Assembly: GCA_022820485.1 (NCBI GenBank)
Contig: JAJEFJ010000039.1
Location: forward strand, 62,001 to 126,000
Direction: 5' to 3'
DNA: 64,000 nt
Source of the DNA: Candidatus Latescibacterota bacterium
Lineage (GTDB): Bacteria > Latescibacterota > UBA2968 > UBA8231
Part shown: positions 17,952 through 25,700 of the stretch, piece after piece
Layout: each line of letters begins with the position of its first letter
Numbering within the stretch: position 1 is the first letter of the stretch
The notes under the pieces: model-generated
The model's database searches: none
Seen by the model: the letters and a program-made list of their open reading frames with translations, nothing else
Told to the model about the DNA's origin: nothing
Position numbers and translations under genes: made by a program

Positions 17952-19853
17952 TTAATAGACCACGGCGACAGTTCCCGCTAGCTGATCGCCGCCTTTTTCC
18001 GACTCCACCGATATGCGATAAACGTACAGGCCCGGGGGCACCCGCTCGCCGTTCTCGTCCCGGCCATCCCAAGAAAAGCGCAGACCGCCGCTGTGCTGTT
18101 GCCCGTCGTGGATTACCCGCAGCGAGCGACCGGACAGATCGAAGACCGCGAGGCGCAAGGGTACCTCTTGGGTTACCTGCAACAGCTTGAAAGAGAAGTT
18201 AATCTGCTCGTTTATCCCATCGCCATTGGGGGTGACAATCTTCGGTCGCACTTCTATATCGTCCAGCAGACGGCGGGAAATCGAGGTGCGGACCGTGAGT
18301 ACCTCGCTCACTATCTCGCTGGCCGCATCGCCGCGATTGATAGGTTGCGCCAGCTCCAAGGGACGCTGCGAGTCGCTCACCCAGCCGCGGAAAGTCGTGC
18401 CGTAGCGCAGCACCGGAGCGCGGAAGAACACCTCGATCACTCCGCCGGAATCCCCGGATGTGCGCGGGGGAAACAAGGAAACCGCAAAGCGCAGCGAATC
18501 CGGCGCAATGTGCACGGCGAAGCTGTCCAAGCCCGTGGCCTGGACCGAATCCACGCTAGCCACGCCAAAGGGCGCGGCGATTTCCACTCCGTCAAAACCA
18601 GAGTGCTGCGCGCGGATGATGGGCTGAATGGCATACCTAAACGACGCGATCTCGCCCAGAGTAACCTCGGGGGGATATATTTCGCCTAGCACCTGCTCGG
18701 CGAGCGGCGGCTTGGTCGCCGAGAATTCGATGAACTCTAGCTCACCGCCCTCACTGCCTACGGGCAAAAAATCGACCCGCAGTTGCAAGACCGAATTGGG
18801 ACCGGGCGAGGCTATGGCAGTGCCGCTGCTGTCGGCAAACGCATAGGGCGACGACCAGAAGCTCCAGTTGTCAATGTCGTAGGTGATTTCGCCGGCCTCA
18901 CCCGGTTTGAGAAAGAGGTAGTCCGTAGCGTCGAGGGGCTGTCCCTCTTCGTCGAGCGACGTCACTTCATCGCCCCGGCCGGTGAAGCGCCAATACACGT
19001 TTGGATCGAGATCCTTCCCGGCCCGCGATTGGATCCAGACGCGAGCGCGAGGATCCTGGCGGCCGCGCCAGCGGATGTCACCCCACACGGCCGGCTCGCC
19101 GAGGTCGATAAACGGGCTGACGTACGATGCTTGGTGCGCGTAGCCTACGCCATAGACTTCCACTTCGCCGATGTGCAGGGACTTGGGCGACGCGCGGAGG
19201 AGCAACAGCCCCACGCTGCGAGCGAGGGCCGGGGGAAAGCTCACATCTATGGTGTCCTGCACGTTTTCGGGTAGCTCAAAGACGAGCTGGCCGCCGACGC
19301 GGGCAGCGCCATACCCCGATACGGTGTCTTTTTTCTGCACGCCTAAGTCGGCGCTCACGTACAACCCATCGGGATACAGGCCGCTTTCGGCGGCGACGAC
19401 CCGCACCCTGTTGACAAAAAACAGGCCGCCGAGGTCCATGGTAACGCGCCGCGACTCTAGGTAGCGCTGGCCCGTGAACCGGCTCTGAATGCCTGCCACC
19501 CATTCCCAGAACGTCGTCGGATCGGCGTCGATCATGTTCTTGGACAGATCGGTGATGGAATAGCTCGCGACCCCGCTTACCCGCACGTAAGGCCCCCCGT
19601 TCCGCTCCGGGCTAGTGAGGGCAATGTTGGTCGCCGGCGTCAAAAAGATCGGCCGCAGCGTTCCAGCGGCGAGGGCCTCTGTGTCGAGGCTTTGCTCCTC
19701 CTCAAAGTCGCTCCAAGACAATTGATGGAAATTCACTCCGGCCTCGCTCGGGCGGGGCAGGTCCTCGCCGCCCACGCGGTAAATCTCCACGGCCCCGCCC
19801 CTTCCCAGCGCAAGCGCGGCGAGCGCGAAGGCTAATAGCGTCCTTTTTCTCAT
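17952..19853 (-). CDS. Secreted FlgD-Ig surface protein, paralog 3 of 7
   Basis: About 633 residues from ATG 19853 (signal peptide MRKRTLLAFALAALALGRGG). One discoidin-like segment at about 75-215 (MIDADPTTFWEWV, RVTMDLGGLFFVNRVRV, then HIGEVEVYGVGY). The central WSFWSSPY module is present but the SPSPRRY block is altered (IASPGPNSVLQL). Next comes LGEIYPPEV and a C-terminal FlgD-like Ig domain (VTPNGDGINEQI, FSWDGRDENGE, GLYVYRI), ending VVY. It belongs to the shorter subtype, with 22592-24316 and 36513-38447. It lies 13 bases after the barrel gene stop, so the two are probably made together. Confidence 0.8.
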   Translation of the reverse strand: MRKRTLLAFALAALALGRGGAVEIYRVGGEDLPRPSEAGVNFHQLSWSDFEEEQSLDTEALAAGTLRPIFLTPATNIALTSPERNGGPYVRVSGVASYSITDLSKNMIDADPTTFWEWVAGIQSRFTGQRYLESRRVTMDLGGLFFVNRVRVVAAESGLYPDGLYVSADLGVQKKDTVSGYGAARVGGQLVFELPENVQDTIDVSFPPALARSVGLLLLRASPKSLHIGEVEVYGVGYAHQASYVSPFIDLGEPAVWGDIRWRGRQDPRARVWIQSRAGKDLDPNVYWRFTGRGDEVTSLDEEGQPLDATDYLFLKPGEAGEITYDIDNWSFWSSPYAFADSSGTAIASPGPNSVLQLRVDFLPVGSEGGELEFIEFSATKPPLAEQVLGEIYPPEVTLGEIASFRYAIQPIIRAQHSGFDGVEIAAPFGVASVDSVQATGLDSFAVHIAPDSLRFAVSLFPPRTSGDSGGVIEVFFRAPVLRYGTTFRGWVSDSQRPLELAQPINRGDAASEIVSEVLTVRTSISRRLLDDIEVRPKIVTPNGDGINEQINFSFKLLQVTQEVPLRLAVFDLSGRSLRVIHDGQQHSGGLRFSWDGRDENGERVPPGLYVYRISVESEKGGDQLAGTVAVVY

Positions 19854-19866
19854 GGCGTCGGCTACC

Positions 19867-22563
19867 TTAGTCGAGCCCGGCATAGACCGTCACAAATTGG
19901 GACGCGCCAGTAAAGGCGTCTTCTCCCTTGCGGTCGATGCGGCTGACTCGCAGGCCCATCTGGGTGGTCAAACTGTACCCTAAATACGCGCCTGTATTGG
20001 AGTACTGGATGGCGAGCACCGTCTCTCGGTAGTCTGGCGACAGACCCAAGGCCCGCACTTTTTCCGCGTCTTCAAGCTGGCTGAATATGGTGTACTCCAA
20101 TCCGGCTCTCAGTTCGGAGCGGGTCAAGATTGCGACCTCGCCGATCAAGAACAAGAGCAGGGCGTTTTCCTTGCGCACGGGATCGGTGCTCAGCAGCGGA
20201 GCTTCGCGGCGATGTTCGTTCTTGATCTTGGGGGCCAGCAGCACGCGGCCAACCTCGCGCCGGTACTCGGCCTTGTTGATTAGGCCGAAGAACTGGAAGT
20301 TTTCGCGCATGTCCGGCTGCACTTCGTTTTGGTGCCAGATGTCGTATTTCAGCTTATTGGTGACAGTAAGGCCGGGGATGCTGGTGTAATCGAAACTGGC
20401 AAATGCAGAATTGATATAGGTGTTGGGCGCGGCCAAGGGGTCTTCTATCCGCTGCAACGCGCCTGGGGCGCCGGTCGGCTGTACCCACTGGACGACATTG
20501 TCGGCGATCTCATCCTCGACCCGCTTGAACATGTCGAAGACGCGGACCCGACCTACACCGGCGATGTCCTTGTCCCACGTAACAATCCCGTACGCGGTTT
20601 GTTCGCGCTTCTTGGCCGATAGCATGCGCTCTCGTTTGTAGCCGGCGGTCAGTCGCAACTCGGGCGTGAAGTGCATCCCGACGTACGCATTGTAGCCGCG
20701 GCGATTGCGGTCGTATGGATAATCCGGGTCCTCGTCGTTTTCAAAACGGTCGATCCAGAAGTTGTTGTTCATGTCCATGCCAAACAAAAACTCCGGGCGA
20801 TCTACGTGGTAGCGCAGGAAAGGCTCCTCGTAGTCGGGGACGAAATTCGGCCGGAACTCGTTGTCATTTTGGTTGAAATCAGAGATGAAGTCGAGGTTTT
20901 CGTCCCACCCAGGAAAAATTCGCAAATCCGGCCCAAACTGGTTGAGGCGCTGCCAGTCGGGGATGCGGTCCTGGTCGTCGTTGTCGTCAACCCACTCGTA
21001 ATAATTGGTCGTTGGATCGGTGTAGTCGATATCGCCCGAGGGCGAGGCAATCAGGCTAGTGGTGCCGTAGTTGTAATCCATGCTATAGGTCTCGACAAAG
21101 AGGAAATAGGGATAGCTCTTCTTCGACAGATTGACCATATAGGCATTGGCTTGATCCGCAGCCGTGTGGTGGGTCGAAAACGCGCGGTTCGGGTATTTGC
21201 GATAGTGCCGACTGCGGTCGAATTCCGCGTACAGATCAAAACCCAGCACTTCCTGCACCTCCAAGGTAAACCCGTAGATGTCGTTGCCCGTCGGCAAGCC
21301 GTAGTCGAGGCGCAACAGCCCCAGGTTGGAGCCATCCTGGACGTTGCCAGCCGCCCGCTCCACCGTCAGAAAAACAGGCTGCCCCTCGGGTATGTTGAGC
21401 TGGCGGTCCGAACTCATCTCGATGTGGTAGTCGTTGGCCACCACCAACTCGATCTGCGCGCGGCGAATGGTGGAAAGCTCCGGGCCGGTGTACGACGGGG
21501 AGCGGAAGTCGTAGGTCATTTCGATTCGCTCGGCGCCATCGGCCGCGAGGAATCCGAGGCGTTGCAAGCCGCCGTCGATGATCGGCTCAAAGCCGATTTG
21601 GCTGCCCCGCACCGTCTCTTTCTCGACCTCGACGACGCGCTCGCCTGCTTCTGTTTCGCGCGCCACTTCGGTCTCGGATTCAATGATAATGTCCCACGAA
21701 AAGAGGGCTGCCCCGCCCTCGCGGTCTTCGGGCGAATCATCACTCAGGCGAATGAAGATCTGCCCGACGTGCTCTAGATTTTGCCCAACCGTCAACGAGC
21801 CGGTCCACGGGTTGCCCTCAAAGCTCTCCAACAGGGTTTGCGAGTTGTGGGCGTTGATATAGAGGCCGCCTACCTCGACAAAGTCGCCGATCTGCGTCGT
21901 GCTGTAGAAGCCCAACAGGTTGGTACTATTGGTGGTTTCAACAGATACGTTCCGCGCCAGTCCCGGAGAGCTAATCCGCGACATCAAGACGGTCAGGCTG
22001 TACTTGTCGGACTGAAAGTCGGCCTGGATGCCGTCGAAGGTCGGCTTGGAGAACGTCATCGGCGTCAGCGTGGTGCGGATCATGCTGCCGATCGTCAAGG
22101 CCAAGTTGTTTTGCCCCTTTTGGTCGGAGGCAATGACGAGTTGGTTGAACCACGCGCTAAACCTAGAGGTCTTAAAGATCGTGCTGCCAAACTGCTGGGG
22201 CTGATTCTGGCTCCAGTCGTAGATGAGCCAGCCGCGGTTGATAAAAGACCCATAGAGGTCGTAAAAATAATCGCCCTCTATGTCGCTGGAGACGTAGCGC
22301 TGGTACAGGTCGCGGGCGTAGTTGGTGTACTCCCATTGCTTCCAGCCGTAGAACTGATATAGCTCTTGGGGCACGTACCAACGCCGCACGGCCGGGTCTA
22401 AGGCGTCGAAAAGCACTCCCGGCCCCACGGGTTCATACGTGACCTCGCCGCCCCGCTGCACCCCCAACCTACTGCCGTGGTCTTCCCTTCCCTGCGCACC
22501 AATATCGCCGACTGTCGCCGCGGCAATCAGGGCTGTGAGTAAAAGCAAATTCCGTCTGGCCAC
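19867..22563 (-). CDS. Large outer-membrane beta-barrel-like protein, paralog 1 of 2
   Basis: About 898 residues. GTG 22563 gives a compact signal peptide (ARRNLLLLTALIAAATVGDIGAQ); an ATG at 22602 in the same frame is possible but overlaps the preceding gene. The body has long alternating strand patterns and aromatic girdles (VRRWYVPQELYQFYGW, YINRGW-like FINRGWLIYDW, IRTTLTPMTFSKPTF). An Asp/Asn-rich stretch around residues 500-610 (WVDDNDDQDR, FISDFNQND, FGMDMNNNFW) suggests calcium loops. The last 250 residues look like barrel strands. I do not recognise the family. The paralog at 40428-43067 shares all these blocks. Its place between FlgD-Ig genes suggests a surface anchor or secretion pore for them. 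Confidence 0.7.
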   Translation of the reverse strand: MARRNLLLLTALIAAATVGDIGAQGREDHGSRLGVQRGGEVTYEPVGPGVLFDALDPAVRRWYVPQELYQFYGWKQWEYTNYARDLYQRYVSSDIEGDYFYDLYGSFINRGWLIYDWSQNQPQQFGSTIFKTSRFSAWFNQLVIASDQKGQNNLALTIGSMIRTTLTPMTFSKPTFDGIQADFQSDKYSLTVLMSRISSPGLARNVSVETTNSTNLLGFYSTTQIGDFVEVGGLYINAHNSQTLLESFEGNPWTGSLTVGQNLEHVGQIFIRLSDDSPEDREGGAALFSWDIIIESETEVARETEAGERVVEVEKETVRGSQIGFEPIIDGGLQRLGFLAADGAERIEMTYDFRSPSYTGPELSTIRRAQIELVVANDYHIEMSSDRQLNIPEGQPVFLTVERAAGNVQDGSNLGLLRLDYGLPTGNDIYGFTLEVQEVLGFDLYAEFDRSRHYRKYPNRAFSTHHTAADQANAYMVNLSKKSYPYFLFVETYSMDYNYGTTSLIASPSGDIDYTDPTTNYYEWVDDNDDQDRIPDWQRLNQFGPDLRIFPGWDENLDFISDFNQNDNEFRPNFVPDYEEPFLRYHVDRPEFLFGMDMNNNFWIDRFENDEDPDYPYDRNRRGYNAYVGMHFTPELRLTAGYKRERMLSAKKREQTAYGIVTWDKDIAGVGRVRVFDMFKRVEDEIADNVVQWVQPTGAPGALQRIEDPLAAPNTYINSAFASFDYTSIPGLTVTNKLKYDIWHQNEVQPDMRENFQFFGLINKAEYRREVGRVLLAPKIKNEHRREAPLLSTDPVRKENALLLFLIGEVAILTRSELRAGLEYTIFSQLEDAEKVRALGLSPDYRETVLAIQYSNTGAYLGYSLTTQMGLRVSRIDRKGEDAFTGASQFVTVYAGLD

Positions 22564-22591
22564 TGTGCGTCGTCCTTTGTTTTTTCCCGCG

Positions 22592-24316
22592 TCAATAGGC
22601 AATGGTCACCACGCTGCTGCTGCGCTCGGTGCCACTGTCGGTCTCCACTTCGACTTGCAAGATGTAAACCCCTGGCAGCAATAGCTCGCCCTGTACATCT
22701 CGGCCATCCCAAGGGTGCAGGAACCGCCCGCTCCCGCTGCCAGCGGCCGGTAGCTCGGCGACCTGATTGCGCGCCAAGTCGTAGATCCGCAGCGCAACCG
22801 GTGCACGGCCCGTCAGATAGAGCAGATCGTAGGTAATCGTCGTGTAATCGTTGATTCCGTCGCCGTTGGGAGTGAACACCGCCGGCGTTGCGGACACCTG
22901 ATACACCAAGCGCTGGCCCTTCAAGGGCACCCGCACGCTCAGGTCGTCTCCCGCAAAGTTGGGCGCAGCATTGCCGCTTTGGATCACTTGGGGTATCGCG
23001 CCTTCTCGCGTGGTATCGAGCAGGCGTCCGGTAAACACGGTCTCATAGCGCAGCACAGCCGTGTCGAAAACCACTTGCAGGGCGCGATTGCCGGTCTGGC
23101 GCGCAAAGCTAACTCGCAGCCCCTTGGCCCCTAACTCCTCGCTGAACTCGATCTCTTGGTCATCTACGCGCAACTCGCGCAGGGCGCGGACTGGGGCCGG
23201 GGTGTCGATTTCCAAGCGGTCGAATCCTTGGGCGTCCGTCACTTCGATGGTATAGACGAAACTCGTATCCACGCCTACGGGAACCTCCTGTGGCCATATC
23301 TCGCCGACAATCGCCTGCGCCAAGGCCGGGCGAAAGACCTCAAAAGCGAGTGAGTCGACGGCAATGCCATCTTCGAGTCCATCGCTCTCAAACGCCATGC
23401 TGAACTGGAAATAGCGGCGCGGTGCCGGCGAGAGGATCGGATCGCCGCTGTTCCGATAGGGCGTGGACCAAGGGCTCCAGCTATCGGGCTCGTCGTCCGG
23501 CGAGGGACTGCTGCCGCTGCGCGTGCGCACGATGAGCCGCGACCGCTGCGGCAAGCCCACTTGCTCGGTGGCCCATTGCAGCCGGCCCCACAGTGCATCT
23601 TGCTCCATGTCGAAGACCTCGGACAGGTAATCCGCCTCGGGCACGAATCCACTGCCAAAAATTTCCAGTTCGTCGATTTCCCAGTTGAACCGCTGCGTGG
23701 ATTCCAAGCGGATATAGCGCACGTATTGCAGGGGGAATCGCACGTCGATGGTATCGCGGCTATTGCTGCCGTCTTGGGCCATGACCGTTACCAAGGTCTT
23801 GTCCGGCAGCTTCTCGACTGAGGCGGCTATGATGTCTGCGCCGAATGCGCCATCGTTGGTGGAGAGCACATAGCCTTTCATAAAGTCGCTCTTGAAGGCT
23901 TGGCGGGGAAAGAAGCGAATGTGATTGACGCCAAACCGAGCGCCTAAATCGACGACTAAGAGGATGCCGGTGGCCACCACGTCCTTGGCCTCAAAAGCCG
24001 TGTTTGGATCGCCATCCACCATGCTGTGCAGGCGTTCTTTGAGCGCGTCTGAGGTCAGGCGCAAAACAGCCTGGGCGTTGGGCGAAGTCACCCGGCCGCC
24101 GCGCTCGAGAAGCCCTGCGGAAATATTGGTGTTTTCCGCCACGCTGCGGGGCTGGATCCAGCCCGCGCGGGTGCTGAAATCAATGACCGGTGCGGCTGCG
24201 GCCGCCTCCTGCCAAGTCGCGCCGCTGCCATCGCCGCCGACTACGATGTTTTCCGTCGCTAGGGCCGCCGCAGCGAGCAGCCCCACTAACGCCAAGGCAT
24301 TGCACTGTCTGCTCAT
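22592..24316 (-). CDS. Secreted FlgD-Ig surface protein, paralog 4 of 7
   Basis: About 574 residues from ATG 24316, which starts a good signal peptide (MSRQCNALALVGLLAAAALA); the longer frame overlaps the coiled-coil gene upstream. One discoidin-like segment (about 90-220: MVDGDPNTAFEA, LLVDLGARFGVNHIRF, IDELEIFGSGF). Then WSPWSTPY with SPAPRRYFQFS, the LGEI-like VGEIWPQEV module, and a FlgD-like Ig C-terminus (FTPNGDGINDYT, HPWDGRDVQGE, GVYILQV) ending TIAY. The last residues extend to within 28 bases of the barrel start. Probably exported with the barrel at 19867-22563; the ligand is unknown. Confidence 0.8.
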   Translation of the reverse strand: MSRQCNALALVGLLAAAALATENIVVGGDGSGATWQEAAAAAPVIDFSTRAGWIQPRSVAENTNISAGLLERGGRVTSPNAQAVLRLTSDALKERLHSMVDGDPNTAFEAKDVVATGILLVVDLGARFGVNHIRFFPRQAFKSDFMKGYVLSTNDGAFGADIIAASVEKLPDKTLVTVMAQDGSNSRDTIDVRFPLQYVRYIRLESTQRFNWEIDELEIFGSGFVPEADYLSEVFDMEQDALWGRLQWATEQVGLPQRSRLIVRTRSGSSPSPDDEPDSWSPWSTPYRNSGDPILSPAPRRYFQFSMAFESDGLEDGIAVDSLAFEVFRPALAQAIVGEIWPQEVPVGVDTSFVYTIEVTDAQGFDRLEIDTPAPVRALRELRVDDQEIEFSEELGAKGLRVSFARQTGNRALQVVFDTAVLRYETVFTGRLLDTTREGAIPQVIQSGNAAPNFAGDDLSVRVPLKGQRLVYQVSATPAVFTPNGDGINDYTTITYDLLYLTGRAPVALRIYDLARNQVAELPAAGSGSGRFLHPWDGRDVQGELLLPGVYILQVEVETDSGTERSSSVVTIAY

Positions 24317-24330
24317 TGCCTTTTGGGAGA

Positions 24331-24570
24331 TCAGTTCAGCACCTTCAATAGGATGGTGACTTGCAAGCCCACTACGCCGAACAGAATGCCAACCAGCCAA
24401 CGAAATTGACTGTCTGTGCGCCGGGATAGCTCGGCAATGGCTCGCTCTACGGTGTCGATGCGGCGCTCAATGCCGTCCAAGCGGCGGTCTAACTGCTCGG
24501 CAATGCCTTCTAGCCGTCCAATGCGGCGGTCGTGGTCTTGAGCTTGGGTAATCGGTTCGCGCTCGCTCAT
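24331..24570 (-). CDS. Small coiled-coil protein with C-terminal membrane helix
   Basis: 79 residues from ATG 24570. The first 55 residues form a heptad-rich helix (RRIGRLEGIAEQLDRRLDGI, ERRIDTVERAIAELSRRTD) and the last 23 a transmembrane helix (WLVGILFGVVGLQVTILLKV). It therefore resembles a tail-anchored coiled-coil protein, with the coil predicted on the cytoplasmic side. It is the first gene after the terminator at 24617-24656 and lies 14 bases before the FlgD-Ig gene start. The frame is open further upstream, but that part crosses the terminator and has no coding look. The function is unknown; a regulatory or scaffolding role for the barrel/FlgD-Ig operon is a guess. Confidence 0.6.
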   Translation of the reverse strand: MSEREPITQAQDHDRRIGRLEGIAEQLDRRLDGIERRIDTVERAIAELSRRTDSQFRWLVGILFGVVGLQVTILLKVLN

Positions 24571-24616
24571 AGTCGTTATTCCTAATTGGTTAGGGTTGGT
24601 ACTGCGAAAAAGATAT

Positions 24617-24656
24617 AAAAAAACCGCCATGCCAGGTCGGAAGCCCGGCATGGCGG
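24617..24656 (-). terminator. Rho-independent terminator of the CBM9-like gene
   Basis: On the leftward strand a perfect 10-bp stem (CCGCCATGCC with GGCATGGCGG) closes a 13-base loop and is followed directly by seven Ts. It lies 30 bases after the stop of 24686-25570, so most transcripts of that gene should end here, before the surface operon. Confidence 0.85.
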
Positions 24657-24685
24657 CAAGCGATCTACGCGCCGAAATAAAGCAA

Positions 24686-25570
24686 CTACTCGGCAAACGT
24701 GGATTTGAGTCGGCCCCAGCCAATTTCCTCTACGGCCGTGGGTTCGGCTGTAGCTTGGGAAGCCCAATCGATATCTGGATCGATGGGAGCCAGCAGAAAG
24801 TCGGAGAGCAAATCGCCCTGGAAGTAGCTGTCCGTGGCCCCGCTCAGAGTCCAATAGCCCTCATAGCCGCCGATTTCCAGATCGTCGTCGTCGATGATCG
24901 TGAAGTGGAAGCCCGTGATATTGCCCTCGACCAAGGAACCGATAGTGCTCTGGTCAATCCCGTTCCAGTTCAGGTTGTCGAAGGGGGTCAGCATGTACTC
25001 GGCGCGGAAGAAGCCCTCGCCACCTTCGTCGGCGGTCTGGGAGTTAGCGAACTGCCCATAGGGCGGCTCAGTAATCCACTGGGCTTTGCCCCAGTGGTTG
25101 AGACCCGGGCCACCTTGGTTGAACCCATAGTTCTGGGCGTGGGCTCCGTGCAGCAGATCCTTCTGATCTTGGTCTTCTACGTCGGGCCACACGTTGAACA
25201 TGCCGCCGCTGTGGTCCGCGTCGAAAACCATCTCCATAGGCTCCCAGCCGGTGACGACCCAGATGGCGTCGTCGAACCGATCTTCCATCACGTAGAGCTT
25301 GTTGGTGTTGGGGTTCCAGCCGACGATGGCCCGCAGCGCTAGGTCGGTGGCGTCCCACGCGGTTCCTACGCCTCTCACGGTCTCGGTTAGCTGCTCGTGG
25401 TTGATCCAGTAGGCATCGGGAATGACGTCCCACTCGACGAGGTTGCCGTCAACAGTGGGGATGTTGGCGTCTGGGAATTGCACGGCTACAAACACCACAT
25501 CTACGGGCAGGTGTGCCCAGCTGGGGGTGGCCATGAGCGCGACAGCGAAAATCAGTGCGAGTTTCTTCAT
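24686..25570 (-). CDS. Secreted CBM9-like carbohydrate-binding protein, copy 1
   Basis: 294 residues with a clear signal peptide (MKKLALIFAVALMATPSWA). The body resembles family-9-type carbohydrate-binding or DOMON-like sandwiches: IPTVDGNLVEWDVIPD near residues 35-50, then MVFDADHSGGMFN and long strand-rich regions. Related but distinct proteins are at 31569-32522 and 43341-44252. It has its own promoter (25642-25670), a GGAG ribosome site and a terminator (24617-24656), so it should be a strongly expressed single gene. Sugar binding is inferred from the fold family; no catalytic residues are evident. It is divergent from the parvulin/ABC importer operon and next to the barrel/FlgD-Ig operon. 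Confidence 0.75.
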   Translation of the reverse strand: MKKLALIFAVALMATPSWAHLPVDVVFVAVQFPDANIPTVDGNLVEWDVIPDAYWINHEQLTETVRGVGTAWDATDLALRAIVGWNPNTNKLYVMEDRFDDAIWVVTGWEPMEMVFDADHSGGMFNVWPDVEDQDQKDLLHGAHAQNYGFNQGGPGLNHWGKAQWITEPPYGQFANSQTADEGGEGFFRAEYMLTPFDNLNWNGIDQSTIGSLVEGNITGFHFTIIDDDDLEIGGYEGYWTLSGATDSYFQGDLLSDFLLAPIDPDIDWASQATAEPTAVEEIGWGRLKSTFAE

Positions 25571-25641
25571 TGCTTTACTCCATTGGAAAGAGGTTGGAAA
25601 AACCTATAACTTCTCTGCGTGTGCTTTTGCTATGACCTTAC

Positions 25642-25670
25642 ATTGTACGGAATTTATTTCTCATTTTCAA
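25642..25670 (-). promoter_or_regulatory. Sigma70-type promoter for the CBM9-like gene
   Basis: On the minus strand TTGAAA (25670-25665) and TACAAT (25647-25642) are separated by exactly 17 bases. Each matches the consensus at five of six positions. Transcription would begin near 25635, leaving about 65 bases of leader before ATG 25570. The flanking region is AT-rich, unlike its surroundings. Confidence 0.75.
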
Positions 25671-25700
25671 AAAAATAAAAACCTTGTCCGTTAAATAAAT

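Noticed and set aside
20671..21777. A 368-residue rightward frame
   Set aside because: Valine-rich antisense shadow of the barrel gene 19867-22563; no homology signs.
24571..24723. N-terminal extension of the coiled-coil protein
   Set aside because: It would cross a clear rho-independent terminator; ATG 24570 gives a compact protein.
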